64,000 nucleotides of DNA, taken from positions 2,480,001-2,544,000 of the forward strand of contig CM066295.1 in assembly GCA_033816765.1 (NCBI GenBank), written 5' to 3'. The notes beneath the pieces were generated by a model. It was given only the letters and a program-made list of their open reading frames with translations, ran no database searches and was not told the origin of the DNA. Shown piece by piece: positions 44,101 through 53,034 of this stretch; the first letter of the stretch is position 1; each line of letters begins with the position of its first letter. The DNA comes from Nothopassalora personata (Eukaryota > Ascomycota > Dothideomycetes > Mycosphaerellales > Mycosphaerellaceae). The position numbers and the translations under genes are program-made.

Positions 44101-45606
44101 CTTGACGAAGAATTCGCTCTTGTCAATGTCGATAGGCATACCGGCTTCGCCTACTTTCTTAATGACTGCTCGTACGTGCTGGACATGTTCTTCTTCGCTG
44201 TCGCTGTAGATGAGAACATCGTCAAGATAGACTGTGCAGAACCGATCGAGGTACTCTCGCAGTACTTCATTGATTCGTCTCTGCCAACTGCTTGGCCCGT
44301 TGCAGAGCCCGAACGGCATAACCTTGAACTCGTAGAGGCCATATCTTGTGATGAAGGCTGTCAGCCATTCCTGTCCATGCGCAATGCGAAGGTTGTTGAA
44401 TGCTGCTACGATGTCGAGTTTCGAGAACATCTTGGCCTTAGCCAGACGATCCAGGGTTTCTCGGATCAAAGGAATAGGATATCGGTCCTTAATCGTGAGG
44501 GCGTTCAATGCTCTGTAATCGACGCATACGCGCAGTCCACCACCAGGCTTCTTGACAATGAGCAGTGGTGATGCGCAGGGCGACTTGCTTTCTTGCAATG
44601 AACCGTTTGCAAGGCCATCGTCGAGAAACTTCCGTACCACGGCCAACTGCTCAGCATTCATTGGGATCATCTTGCGATAAGGCGGTGTAGTACCTGGTTT
44701 GAGCTTAATCTCATGGTCACTAGGACCATGCTCAGGCAGTACAAACTCCGACTTGTGCTTGAAGTACAGAGCTAGATCCTTAAGCACTGCTGGCAGCTTT
44801 TCTTCTGGGTTCGACTTCTTGCACGCTGTCATGAAGCGTTCCCAGTCCTCTGGCGCCATCGCGAAGCATGAAAGTTGTTCTCCCTCCCCCCCAAACGGAT
44901 CTTGCGGTGGCGGCTTATCGGGTGGTTCGGGTGGGACGTCGTCAGGTGGTGGTGTTAGGTCTTCAGGCCAAAGGGCAAAGAGCTGATTGTCCTTATCCTT
45001 TGACATCTTCATGAACGCTTGCGCACTGACGATGTCGATATCATCAGAGCTGTGAAAGTCAGGGTCGACGTTGTGGGTCTTGCCGCGACGATCTATTGTT
45101 ACGACGCAGACCAGACTTCTGAAGTTATGGTTCAAGCAGCAGTTCGTGCTGTTGAAGGTCATTGTCCTGTTCTTGAAGCTGATCTCGGGGTCATGTTGTT
45201 CTAGCCATGACATTCCGATGACGATGTCATATGTGTCAAGGTCTGTAACGTAGTACAGATCCTGGTCGCGATGTGCTCCGACGTCCAGGGTGACGAGGAC
45301 TGCATGTGTTATCATAGAGCGGTGCCCGTCCGCAAGTCGCAAACGCTTAGGTTTCGCAAGAGGGATAAGGTCAAGGTGATGTGTGCGCACGAAGTTGTTA
45401 TGGATGAAGAGGTCTGTTGCGCCTGTGTCGATCAAACTTTTTGCATTATGAGGTCCTAGTCTACTGTGTACCTTTGCAGAGCATACAAGGTGTTTGCCCT
45501 GTCTAGGCTGGACAGTGACGTTCTGGATGCCTCCTGCTGTCTCGGCACAAGACAGTGCAAGTTCGTTGTTGTCATAATCGTCATCTCTTAGGGTGCAAAG
45601 GTTCAT
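41101..45606 (-). CDS. pol: Pol polyprotein of chromovirus A (protease, RT, RNase H, integrase, chromodomain)
   Basis: Copies the element RNA and integrates the DNA. From the ATG at 45,606 (1,501 residues): aspartic protease at about 58-68 (LIDTGATDLF); RT at about 340-500 with intact YLDD near 458 (YLDDVLIYSD); RNase H from about 605 (ETDASDY) to 760. The integrase HHCC finger lies at about 925-968 (CYICRR). Its DDE core has Asp near 994 (DFIVDLPPS), Asp near 1061 (DRGTQF) and Glu near 1094 (DGQSERTNQ). A chromodomain at about 1312-1370 (EWEVQEVVDSRI, then ELVQEFHRAYPDKP) marks the chromovirus lineage and may guide integration to marked chromatin. The frame is also open upstream of the ATG into the end of gag in the -1 frame, so the product is probably a Gag-Pol fusion made by frameshifting (site at 45,669-45,675). 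The C-terminal 20 or so residues are encoded by the 3' LTR. Confidence 0.96.
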   Translation of the reverse strand: MNLCTLRDDDYDNNELALSCAETAGGIQNVTVQPRQGKHLVCSAKVHSRLGPHNAKSLIDTGATDLFIHNNFVRTHHLDLIPLAKPKRLRLADGHRSMITHAVLVTLDVGAHRDQDLYYVTDLDTYDIVIGMSWLEQHDPEISFKNRTMTFNSTNCCLNHNFRSLVCVVTIDRRGKTHNVDPDFHSSDDIDIVSAQAFMKMSKDKDNQLFALWPEDLTPPPDDVPPEPPDKPPPQDPFGGEGEQLSCFAMAPEDWERFMTACKKSNPEEKLPAVLKDLALYFKHKSEFVLPEHGPSDHEIKLKPGTTPPYRKMIPMNAEQLAVVRKFLDDGLANGSLQESKSPCASPLLIVKKPGGGLRVCVDYRALNALTIKDRYPIPLIRETLDRLAKAKMFSKLDIVAAFNNLRIAHGQEWLTAFITRYGLYEFKVMPFGLCNGPSSWQRRINEVLREYLDRFCTVYLDDVLIYSDSEEEHVQHVRAVIKKVGEAGMPIDIDKSEFFVKKIKYLGLIVTTEGIEMDPVKVEAIQNWETPRNVKDVLAFLGFSGFYRRFIYEYSRVVRKLTALTKKDTPWQWDEGCQQAFDKLKKRFVSAPILAHFQPGLEVWIETDASDYVTAGVLSQKHPDPEKEGEFLLKPIAYFSKKMSPQECNYDIYDKELLAIVKTFEEWQYELVPEADDQKPIRVLSDHKNLEWFMSTKQLNQRQARWAEFLSQFNFKITYRPGVQGTKPDSLTRRSQDLPEGVDARTQYREQTILKPDNLDIVSAFAITTDPPTEPRRSARLANKANDENADDENANIPEVLKDDEHKAPEQALEDGSDLATVPDQPTPNEPDTPKEDWPELQQPADSDDNVLSMLNTAYKDPRFSMRMKRLQKDLRDRKTSEFLQQRKITASECRMQDGRLYVNNRLFVPEYRNLRTKIVQSYHDAPLAGHQGMARTHELILRHDLWWPFMQKDITQYVRNCYICRRSTPSRSRYQGTLSAHRTPPDVWKHVAMDFIVDLPPSKSRRDGKTYTNILTVTDMLSKQVHFIPTDRMDAEHTADLYYHYIMPHHGVAEIFVSDRGTQFVSAFWERLCQRLGIKQNLSTSFHPETDGQSERTNQALEQYLRAFSNYLQDDWVNWLPTAEFAMNNHVAASTGVTPFFANTGRHPSLGMNVKPSEARPQVTADKVKQLDAADTFADNLRDFEQFTQAVLEQMRAEHAWTQAKNTDQANVARAPAPNFQKGDKVFLDARNIRTTRPSKKLDSKAFGPFEVVEPIGRRSYRLRFPPNSDLAHLHDVFHSSLLRRAPEDPLPGQHLPPPPPLEIVRDGKESTEWEVQEVVDSRIKYRKVWYKVLWKDGTMSERPYTSLLPGAEELVQEFHRAYPDKPRPTEVDDEFMAHVFSVSVYGLAVISGDATPPTKSTPPFYSLAEGIRLDGSSSKRPTSSMGETMQQHSHTSSQPSYDEQRTSNTSKHASATGTQRNSLNDVAGARLVEGGVLSRSDLDLDVRSRDQGHVISRR

Positions 45607-45656
45607 CTCTTCTTCATGTTCTTCGTTTGAGCAAGGCTTAGGGTCGCGACTTGACT

Positions 45657-48317
45657 CTAAGCCTGAGCATTTCCCTGGTCGGGGGCTGCTGTTGGTGCTT
45701 CGGTGGCAAGGGCGGCGAGGCGAGTAGTGTCGCCCACACCATGCTGACGGCGGAACTCGTCGACGCTCATCTCTCTAGTAATGAGGTTGCTGAAGTCCCA
45801 ATTGCCCTTGTTGTAGTGGAAGGGGCAAGCTGGATCCTGTGGCAAGACGTGCGTACGGTCGGTACGACGACAGCGCCAGCATTGGCCATTAGCTGCCATT
45901 GCTTCCTTCTGTTCCTTGGTCAATTGACCGACCACTTTCCAAGAGGCAGGCAGGATGCGGGTAACTGGCTCGCTGCGCTTCTTGTTCTTTCGCTCGTTGC
46001 CGGTCTCGGTGTTGGATGTGGTCATGGCGGCATTACCGATGATGGTAGTGTTGCCTAGTGCGCTGCCACCGCGGCCACGGGTGTTGCGGTTGCCATTGCC
46101 ATTGCCTGTAGGGGGAGCCGGTGCTTCGGGCTTGTACATCTTGATGAGCTGATCACTCTCCTCGAGATTGTAGCCAGCTTGTTGGAACTCGGCGAAAGAG
46201 TCACCACGCTCCTTCTTGAGCTCGTTCTGCCACTTAGGTGTGAGACGTGTCCACAGCTTGCGGGATGACATCTCTTCTCCTGCCTTCAAACATAGAGTCT
46301 TGTACTTAGTGACAAATGCGGTGAAGGTCTCGGTGTTCACCATCTTCAGGTTGGCGAGCTCTGCTTGCGCCTTCTCTACTGTGTCCTTGTCACCGAACTG
46401 CTTGTCGAGATCTGCCCACATCTGTTCCAATGACTCCCAAGCTTCGCTGTTGATGTTGGCGTCCGTGAAGTCGAAAGGGAAGCCGGAAGTGCGGTCGCGG
46501 ACGTAATCGAGGATCTCGAACATGGGCGTGCTCTCATCATAAGACGCGCGAATCTTACCATCCATAGCGATCTTCCAGTTCTTGTACGGTGGCTTGCCGT
46601 TGTTGTCGAACTTCTCGGGGTGATCGCGCTTTGTTTTGGACTGGTAGAAGTACGAAGAGGACGTTGACAGCGCAGGTGTTGGGCGAACACTCCGGTTGAT
46701 GCCCGGGGCAGGAGTGCGAATGCCGGTCTCACGAATAGTGCGACCTCCGGCTCCGTTGCCGAACAGTCCACCGTTGGTGCTGTATGCGTTTTCGACTTGT
46801 GGGGTGGTGCGACGGCTCTCACGAAGGCCTGTACCCTTAGCAGGCTTAGGTGCTGCACCGGTAGCGCCGACCTGTGCTTCCAGCTGCGTGATGCGATCTG
46901 CCATCTGCTTAATGGTGTTGTCACGTTCGTCGATGTCGTCCATGAAACCGTCACAGTCGGTCTCCGCGGACTTGAGGTTGGCAAGGTGGATTCTGGCTTC
47001 TTCCTGTGCCTGCTTCAGCTTCTCATTCAGGTCCTCGATCTGATCTGTTGCGGTGTCGAGCTTGCCGACCGCAGTGTCGTTTTCTTGGCGAAGATCAGAG
47101 ATCTTGCTATTTAGATTCTTGACGATCTTCCTGTGGGTAGCCTGGTCCTGGTTGTAGACGTTCTCGAGCTGTTCGTAGTTGTCCTGAATTTCCATGAGCG
47201 TGGCGCCCATATCCTTAAGGGCCTGCAGCCAGGTGTTCGGGTGCTTCCGCACTTTGGAGATGAAGTCGTTCGCGGTGACTGCCCGATAATCCTCCGCTTC
47301 GTAGTAGTCGGTGTTGTGGTTGACGAAGTTATTCATGTCGATGTAGTCCTCTTCCGGTTCTTCTCGCTCTGCCGCGGACTCCATCTGTTGTAGCGGACTC
47401 GGTCCCACCTTAGCCTTCACAGGCTTCGGTGCTGGCAGTGGTGGTGTCGGGGCGCGTGGTGGTAGAACCGGGTAGGACACCGATGGCTTTGGACTCGCTC
47501 GACGGCTTTGGCGTTCTTGAGGTTGAGACTGAGAACGACCGATAGTATCTTGGGAGTATGCACCCGGGACTTGGGATGCAATCCTCGATGTAGCGGACAT
47601 GAGCGAGCTGTCGAGCTCTTGCTCTGTTCGTGTCGTGAAACCGTGGCGGTCACGGTCACGGTTGATGGGTGATGGGCGACGGCCTGGCACAGTCGAAGGC
47701 AACGCCGCTGCTTGTCGCTGCAGGCTTCTGGACTCGCGGGAGGCTGGAAGAGCTGCTGCTGCGCTTCTGACAGCGGCTACTCGAGTAGCCCACTGAGTTG
47801 CGGTGTTGTCATAGTCTGGGACTCCTGACTTGGACTCCTCAAACAACTTCTGCATGTCCTGGAGCTTGAAGATGCGTGTAGCTACATCTTCTTCGTCGTT
47901 GAATTGGGTTTCACCTGTCGCGTCTAGCTCGCGCAGGTCGAACATGCCTTGAGGTAGTTGGTATGACGAATTGGTATCGAGATCATCCTCATCTTCATCC
48001 TCGATCTCGTCCTCCTCGGGCTCATCGTCGATCTCATCTTCTTCGGCCTGCACTGTCACATGCGGCTGTCCTCCAGACTGAGGTGGTGACTTCGGCGACT
48101 CGACGACAGGTGCATCCTGCGTCTGCTCTTCCTCGCCGTTCAGGCCATGCCGCCTCAGTGCTTCCTCGCTCTTGTGCTGCCGCAGGGCTTGCCGCCCTCG
48201 GAGCCTAACTTCCTCGATTTCGGCGTCTCGAGTCTTGGTTGATTCGGGGTGTTGTTCTTGATGTCTCTTCAGTGCTGCGGCGATGGCGTCGCCGGGCTCG
48301 TTGTCGTCTGTAGTCAT
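45657..48317 (-). CDS. gag: Gag polyprotein of chromovirus A (886 residues)
   Basis: Structural protein of the element particle, unusually long for a Ty3/gypsy gag (often 250-500 residues). The N-terminal 150 residues are acidic, followed by a disordered Arg/Ser/Pro-rich stretch. A long coiled coil spans about 365-485 (heptad-like, starting LQALKDMGATLMEIQDNYEQ). The conserved gag core lies at about 586-722 (NSEAWESLEQMWADLDKQFG, then FVTKYKTLCLKAG). Near residue 812 a Cys/His group CWRCRR...CPFH (C-X2-C-X14-C-X2-H) stands where a CCHC knuckle is expected; it may be a variant zinc finger. The start ATG is at 48,315-48,317 and the stop TAG at 45,657-45,659. A -1 slippery heptamer lies four codons before the stop. 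Confidence 0.93.
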   Translation of the reverse strand: MTTDDNEPGDAIAAALKRHQEQHPESTKTRDAEIEEVRLRGRQALRQHKSEEALRRHGLNGEEEQTQDAPVVESPKSPPQSGGQPHVTVQAEEDEIDDEPEEDEIEDEDEDDLDTNSSYQLPQGMFDLRELDATGETQFNDEEDVATRIFKLQDMQKLFEESKSGVPDYDNTATQWATRVAAVRSAAAALPASRESRSLQRQAAALPSTVPGRRPSPINRDRDRHGFTTRTEQELDSSLMSATSRIASQVPGAYSQDTIGRSQSQPQERQSRRASPKPSVSYPVLPPRAPTPPLPAPKPVKAKVGPSPLQQMESAAEREEPEEDYIDMNNFVNHNTDYYEAEDYRAVTANDFISKVRKHPNTWLQALKDMGATLMEIQDNYEQLENVYNQDQATHRKIVKNLNSKISDLRQENDTAVGKLDTATDQIEDLNEKLKQAQEEARIHLANLKSAETDCDGFMDDIDERDNTIKQMADRITQLEAQVGATGAAPKPAKGTGLRESRRTTPQVENAYSTNGGLFGNGAGGRTIRETGIRTPAPGINRSVRPTPALSTSSSYFYQSKTKRDHPEKFDNNGKPPYKNWKIAMDGKIRASYDESTPMFEILDYVRDRTSGFPFDFTDANINSEAWESLEQMWADLDKQFGDKDTVEKAQAELANLKMVNTETFTAFVTKYKTLCLKAGEEMSSRKLWTRLTPKWQNELKKERGDSFAEFQQAGYNLEESDQLIKMYKPEAPAPPTGNGNGNRNTRGRGGSALGNTTIIGNAAMTTSNTETGNERKNKKRSEPVTRILPASWKVVGQLTKEQKEAMAANGQCWRCRRTDRTHVLPQDPACPFHYNKGNWDFSNLITREMSVDEFRRQHGVGDTTRLAALATEAPTAAPDQGNAQA
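45669..45675 (-). promoter_or_regulatory. Candidate -1 ribosomal frameshift site, GGGAAAT
   Basis: On the minus strand the heptamer GGGAAAT is in the gag frame as G GGA AAT, the X XXY YYZ form needed for a simultaneous -1 slip. After slipping, the ribosome reads GGG AAA TGC, which is the frame open into pol. It sits 9 nt before the gag TAG. A downstream pseudoknot was not tested. Confidence 0.65.
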
Positions 48318-48472
48318 GATCGCGGGCGATTGGCAGATCGGGTCGCGAAAGGGTAGGTAGGTGTGTCGGTAGTTATAGTAGTCGCTGTCGCAGTCGGCAG
48401 CGGCGGTACTTTCCTGATGTTTCTGCAGCGCAGTGCATGTAGATAATCGGAAAGAAGGGTGGTCTAACTAAC

Positions 48473-48664
48473 TGACACGAGGCCTACGAGTGTAAGAGGG
48501 AAACGTAGGGTGTAGGGAATAGAGACGTAGTTAGACGAAGTATCTAGAGGTAACGCGCGAAGTACGAAAGATAAAGCAAAGCGCCGAGGCGTCGCGCTAG
48601 CGCCGGGAGATCACGTGACCCTGATCACGTGACCGAACATCCAAATCAAGGTCGCTTCGTGACA
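48473..48664 (-). repeat. 5' LTR of chromovirus A
   Basis: 192 bp, identical by eye to 40,977-41,168. The minus-strand sequence following it is GTTAGTTAGACCACC, with no TGG-type tRNA primer site. TAGTTAGAC is complementary to GTCTAACTA inside the LTR. Confidence 0.95.
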
Positions 48665-50646
48665 ACCCGCCTCGCTTACGGATCGCCTAATCTACCCCTT
48701 CTCTATTACTTACGTAAGGTACTCCTTTAAGGCCTCTAGCTTAGTTAAGGACTAGTAGTATAGCGGCATAAAAGGGAGTTTCTTTCCTTTAACGAGATTA
48801 ATCGTATACTTAACCCCCTCGGGCATCTTACGCTTCGCCTACTTATTAGGTACGTATACATCTCGGAAGTCTATAAATTCTTTAGGCTACGAGGGGCCCT
48901 CTCCTTCGGGTACTACTATAGTAATAGCCCGAACACTTATTATATAAACCTACTTTAAGCTCTCGAGATCCTTAAGGAACTCGCGTACGTTACGCTACTA
49001 AATCGTAGGCGTCTCTACACCGTAGTACTACTAGTTATCCTTATCGGCCTTTACTATCCGATTACGATACCGCTAGGGTCTACCTAAAATGACTAACGGC
49101 CTACCTATAGGCGCTATATAGTAGATAGCGTCGCTTACGCGCTCTACTCCTACATTGTTAGCTAGTTGCACGCGAACCGTATAGGCGCCGTAGTAATACC
49201 CCTAGTCCTACGCGTACGACTCTAGATTTAGAAGCTTTATACTACTAATAGGCTACATCTAGTATCGGAGTATATACTCGTACGATACTAAGCTTAAATC
49301 TATACCGTTATCTAGAAGAAACGTAGCCTCGCGAAAGCCCTTACGCGTTTCGACGGCGCCTTGTAAGTAACGCGCTAGACTCGTATCGACTTACCTTAAG
49401 GGGTCTATATAGAAACTCGGACTTAGGAGCGACCCTTACCTAGTCCTCTACCTTTTCCCTATTCGCCCTTCTTAGTTAAAGCCTCGATAGTTTCCAACCT
49501 ACGAACCGCTTACGCGTCGCGGTCTTTCTATAGGTGTCTATTCCGGTACTCCGTCTTATAGTAACTCTTCCTACCGTAGCCGTAGTACTCTACTTTCGAC
49601 TTCTAGCTAGTTAAAGACGAGCTACCGGCGTCTCGCTACTAACTCGTACCTTAGGCGCCCGGTGCTTAACTCTACTTCTATTACTTTAGGCGATCGGCCC
49701 GCTTATATACGCCCTTAGCTTTACGCTTACGACGTATATACTGCCCGCGGTCGTGCCCTCCGCTACTACCTCGGCGCTCGGTACTTTCGATACGCGAGGC
49801 TAGGACTACTAGGTCTTCTCTAGTCGTAGGGATATTATAGTAGCTAACGATAGCGGACCGTAAGCGAGGCGTAAGCTTCGCTAGTAGGTACCGTATACGT
49901 TACGCTTCCGAGTAGTTACCTAACTAGTCCTCTATAATATCTAGCTTAGTCGCGAACTACCGCGCTATCTAGTTATCCTTCTATCTCGTAACCTCGTACT
50001 CTAATATAACGTTAAGTACGCGATTTATAGGATCGCCGTATACGTCTCGGTAGAACTCCTTAAAGTCCTAGTATATATACCCTACGAGGTTAACGGCGCT
50101 ATAGTTAGCATGCTATCGCTCGCTTACCTCTCCGCTAAGGTATATAACCCTATATAGGATCTTTAATTCGTCTATCGCGTATATAGTACCTAAGAGGGCG
50201 AAGATAAGTAAGAGCTCCCGAAGGAATACCCTTACCTTCCTTATCGAATCCCCTCTAAAAGGCGTCGGCTCTTTTAGACGCGGTCGCGTCGTATACGCTA
50301 CGGCCGCGCCTCGTACTACAATATTATCGTTAGTAGTTATAGAGATAGAGGTAGGGGTTATAGTAGGGAGGTAATCTTCTCTCCTCCCTCCTATACGCTC
50401 TAGAGGCGGTACGCTTATAGCGCGTAAGATCTCTAGCCGCTCGATCTCCCGCTATATCTCTTACTCTTTAATCTTAGCCCGTAAGGCCTCTCTTCTCGTA
50501 ACTAAGGCTATACGACGCGCCTACTACTATGCTCTAGGGCTTAGGGGCGGCGTAGGCGACTCGCCGTCGTATGCGTCGTAATCGGGCTCTATAGTATATA
50601 TAGATTATAACGAAGGGAAGCTTTAGAACTATAAGGGCCGTAAGGC

Positions 50647-50827
50647 TATAAGGGGATATCGTAATGTATAGTACGCCTACGATCTTCTAATCGTAGATAA
50701 ACTAAAGCTTACTTTCTTCTATTAACGCTATACGCGTCTCCTAGTGTACGTATACGCGTTACGTACGGTATACTAAGCCGGGTATAGCCGTATTATATAA
50801 AAGGGTTAGCTATAGGCTACCCTTATA
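50647..50827 (-). repeat. 5' LTR of element B2
   Basis: 181 bp, inverted relative to and strongly similar to the LTR at 52,371-52,551. Ends are mutated to TATAAGGG-type by RIP. Confidence 0.75.
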
Positions 50828-51009
50828 TCTACCCCCAATAGTAAAATTAGCTATAACCTATATATAAGATACTAACCTATAGTATGTTCTATCGGACTAA
50901 AAGGCTCGCTTACTTAGTTAAGTAAACACCCCCGATAGTAATAACATTAGAGAGGGAGGTAAGGAGAGAGAAGAGTAGAGAGAAGAGTATTTATTTTAAA
51001 AACAAACTT

Positions 51010-51956
51010 TTATAGGCGCGCTACGGCGCTACGTAGATAGGAGATAGGCGCGTAGTAGGCGGCTAATATACGTAGAGCGCGCGATTACTCGTTATTATCC
51101 TCGTTATTATCCTCCTTATTATACTCGCCCCGTAGGGCTAGTAGTAAGAAGGCCCTATCGGCCGTAGTAATATTAATGTTTCTAGTCTATAGGAACTATA
51201 TCTACGGTTAGTATAGGACACGTATATAACACGTATATTACTTATAGTACGGCCGAGCTCGAAGAGCCTATTAAGGGCCCTATTCTACTCTTACTATAGA
51301 ACTACGGACGTAGTAGCGGCGGCGGAGGAGGGGGTAGTAGTAGTAGAGGCGCCGGTAAAGCGTACGCGGGTGTCCCCTATACGATTATTCTTATAGGTAG
51401 AGAACTGCCTCTTAGCCTAGGAGGAGGTTAGCCGATTTATATAGGGAGCGATAGTACGCCGTATACGGCGAGCGTAGGGAGCGCTAGCGAGGCGTAGCAC
51501 TTACCTCTAGGATCTACTCGCCTAGCTAGGCGTAGAGCTTGTACTACTAGTCTAGAGTATCCTACTCTTATTTAGTAATAGGGTTACTAAGCCTCTAGAT
51601 AAGCTTATTGCGCTAGGCGCGAGCGGCGCGTAGGCGAGCTACTAGCTACGCGATAGCGACGCTAGTATTACTAACGTAGGGGTGCCTAATGTCTCTATAG
51701 CGCCTATACTTCTTAAGTAACTCGCCGGTAGTAATACTATTACACGTATCCTACTCGTCTACTATACTATTAGTAAGCGTATCGTAAGCAAAGAGCGTAG
51801 CGAATACTTACTAGCTATAAAGTATAGGAGGTACCGTATATATATCTTAATATCTATACCTAGGCGCCTAGCTAGTAAGGACTTAGGGGTCTACGGCCCT
51901 AGTACGCTAAACTTACGCTTCGCTAGCGTGTCTAGTGCGCCGAGCGCGCTAGACAT
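51010..51956 (-). pseudogene. Antisense accessory gene of family B, second copy (in B3)
   Basis: Starts at the ATG 51,954-51,956 (MSSALGALDTLAKRKFSVLG). After at least one frame change it contains CNSITTGELLKKYRRYR, then YVSNTSVAIA, matching the B1 antisense frame. It is broken by RIP-type stops and frame changes. Together with B1 it shows that the antisense frame was conserved between family members. Confidence 0.5.
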
Positions 51957-52370
51957 CTATGCTAGTAGTACTAGTAATAGTATTAGTAGTACTAATAGGC
52001 CCCCTATAAGGGCCTCCTAGTAGAGCTAGTCTTAGATAGCTTCCTCTAAAGCTATAGTAGTGCTAGCGGGTCGCTAGATAGTCGCTAGCGAGGAGCTAGT
52101 AGGTCGCTAGTAGTGCGGGTATAGTACGCTACGAGAACGTAGTAAAAGGGAAAAGAAGGAAAAGGAGGGAGAGGGTACGCTTCTTAAACCCTCAAGTTAG
52201 TTAACCCGGTAACTACGACTTTATACCTACCTATACTACGATAACGATACGTACGAGACCCGTAGGCGGGTCGTATAGTAACGGAATCTACGAGAAGTAG
52301 ATAGATTACTTATATAGAAACCTCCTAAAGCCGCGAGCTAAGGGTAGCTCGTCCTAGAAGGGGAGGTAGT

Positions 52371-52551
52371 TATAAGGGTAGCCTATAGCTAACCCTTATA
52401 TGTAATACGGCTATGCCCGGCTTAGTATGCCGCACGTAACGCGCATGCGTATACTAGGAGACGCGCATAGCGTTAATAGAAGAAAGTAAGCTTTAGTTTA
52501 TCTACGATTAGAAGATCGTAGGCGTGCTATACATTACGACATCCCCTCATA
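52371..52551 (+). repeat. 3' LTR of element B3
   Basis: 181 bp, starts TATAAGGGTAGCC and ends CATCCCCTCATA, a RIP-altered version of the family B LTR. Confidence 0.75.
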
Positions 52552-52574
52552 GCCTTACGGCCTTTATAGTTATA

Positions 52575-52845
52575 CTAAACCTAATAGCGCCTTACTATTA
52601 GGCGTACTACGATCGGGCTCTATAGTATATATAGATAATAACGAGGGAAAGATTTAGCCTATAAGGGAATATTATAATATATAGTATACCTATAATCTTA
52701 TAATCCTTAATAAACTAAATCTTACCTTCTTCTATAGACGCCTTACGCGTTACTTTACATATATACGCGTTACGTACGATTCACTAAGCCGGGCCTAGTT
52801 ATATATTATATATTCTATAGCTAACCCTATAGCCTCTCTAGGTAT
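52575..52845 (-). repeat. Family B LTR and leader remnant (B4)
   Basis: Similar to 50,530-50,830 in the same orientation, including the GATCGGGCTCTATAGTATAT stretch and a degraded LTR. It is heavily AT-shifted and has no coding content. Confidence 0.6.
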
Positions 52846-52854
52846 AAAACTATC

Positions 52855-53034
52855 TTCTTCTTCTTTTTTCTTTTTCTTCTTTTTTTTCTTTTTCTTTTTC
52901 TTTTTCTTTTTCTTTTTCTTTTTCTTTTTCTTTTTCTTTTTCTTTTTCTTTTTCTTTTTCTTTTTCTTTTTCTTTTTCTTTTTCTTTTTCTTTTTCTTTT
53001 TCTTTTCCTTTTCCTTTTTCTTTTTCTTTTTCTT
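52855..53034 (+). repeat. Pyrimidine hexanucleotide microsatellite (TTTTTC)n
   Basis: About 180 bp of uninterrupted pyrimidines on the plus strand, mostly TTTTTC units with slightly irregular ends. It marks the right limit of the repeat block. The Lys-Glu repeat frame on the minus strand is only the translation of this tract. Confidence 0.95.

Larger units (their letters stand above)
40977..48664 (-). mobile_element. Intact Ty3/gypsy chromovirus A
   Basis: 7,688 bp with two 192-bp LTRs that are identical by eye, ends TGACACGA and TCGTGACA, and the target duplication ACCCG on both sides. Reads on the minus strand with an 886-codon gag and a 1,501-codon pol, both open. A purine tract (GGAGGGGGGGG-like on minus, about 41,171-41,183) precedes the 3' LTR. 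No RIP-type damage is seen, in contrast to the surrounding B2 copy. All expected pol motifs are intact, so it is potentially active. Confidence 0.96.
39599..50827 (-). mobile_element. Ty3/gypsy element B2, RIP-inactivated, 3'-truncated and split by the chromovirus
   Basis: Minus-strand relative of B1 in two parts, 39,599-40,976 and 48,665-50,827. They correspond to B1 from its 5' LTR to the region just past RNase H. The 5' LTR is 50,647-50,827. Gag lies at about 49,500-50,600 and pol runs leftward. The RT active site near 40,640 reads YLDNILI. The copy stops at 39,599, where the LTR-like repeat ends, so its 3' half is lost. The break between the two parts is the target site of the intact chromovirus, in the N-terminal part of RT. 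Confidence 0.85.
50990..52551 (+). mobile_element. 3' fragment of a family B element (B3), RIP-inactivated
   Basis: Corresponds to the post-pol zone and 3' LTR of B1 (about 22,030-23,580). It includes a homologous minus-strand accessory frame starting near 51,956 and the 3' LTR at 52,371-52,551. The gag and pol parts are missing. It abuts the outer end of the B2 LTR with about 160 bp of purine-rich spacer. Confidence 0.7.
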
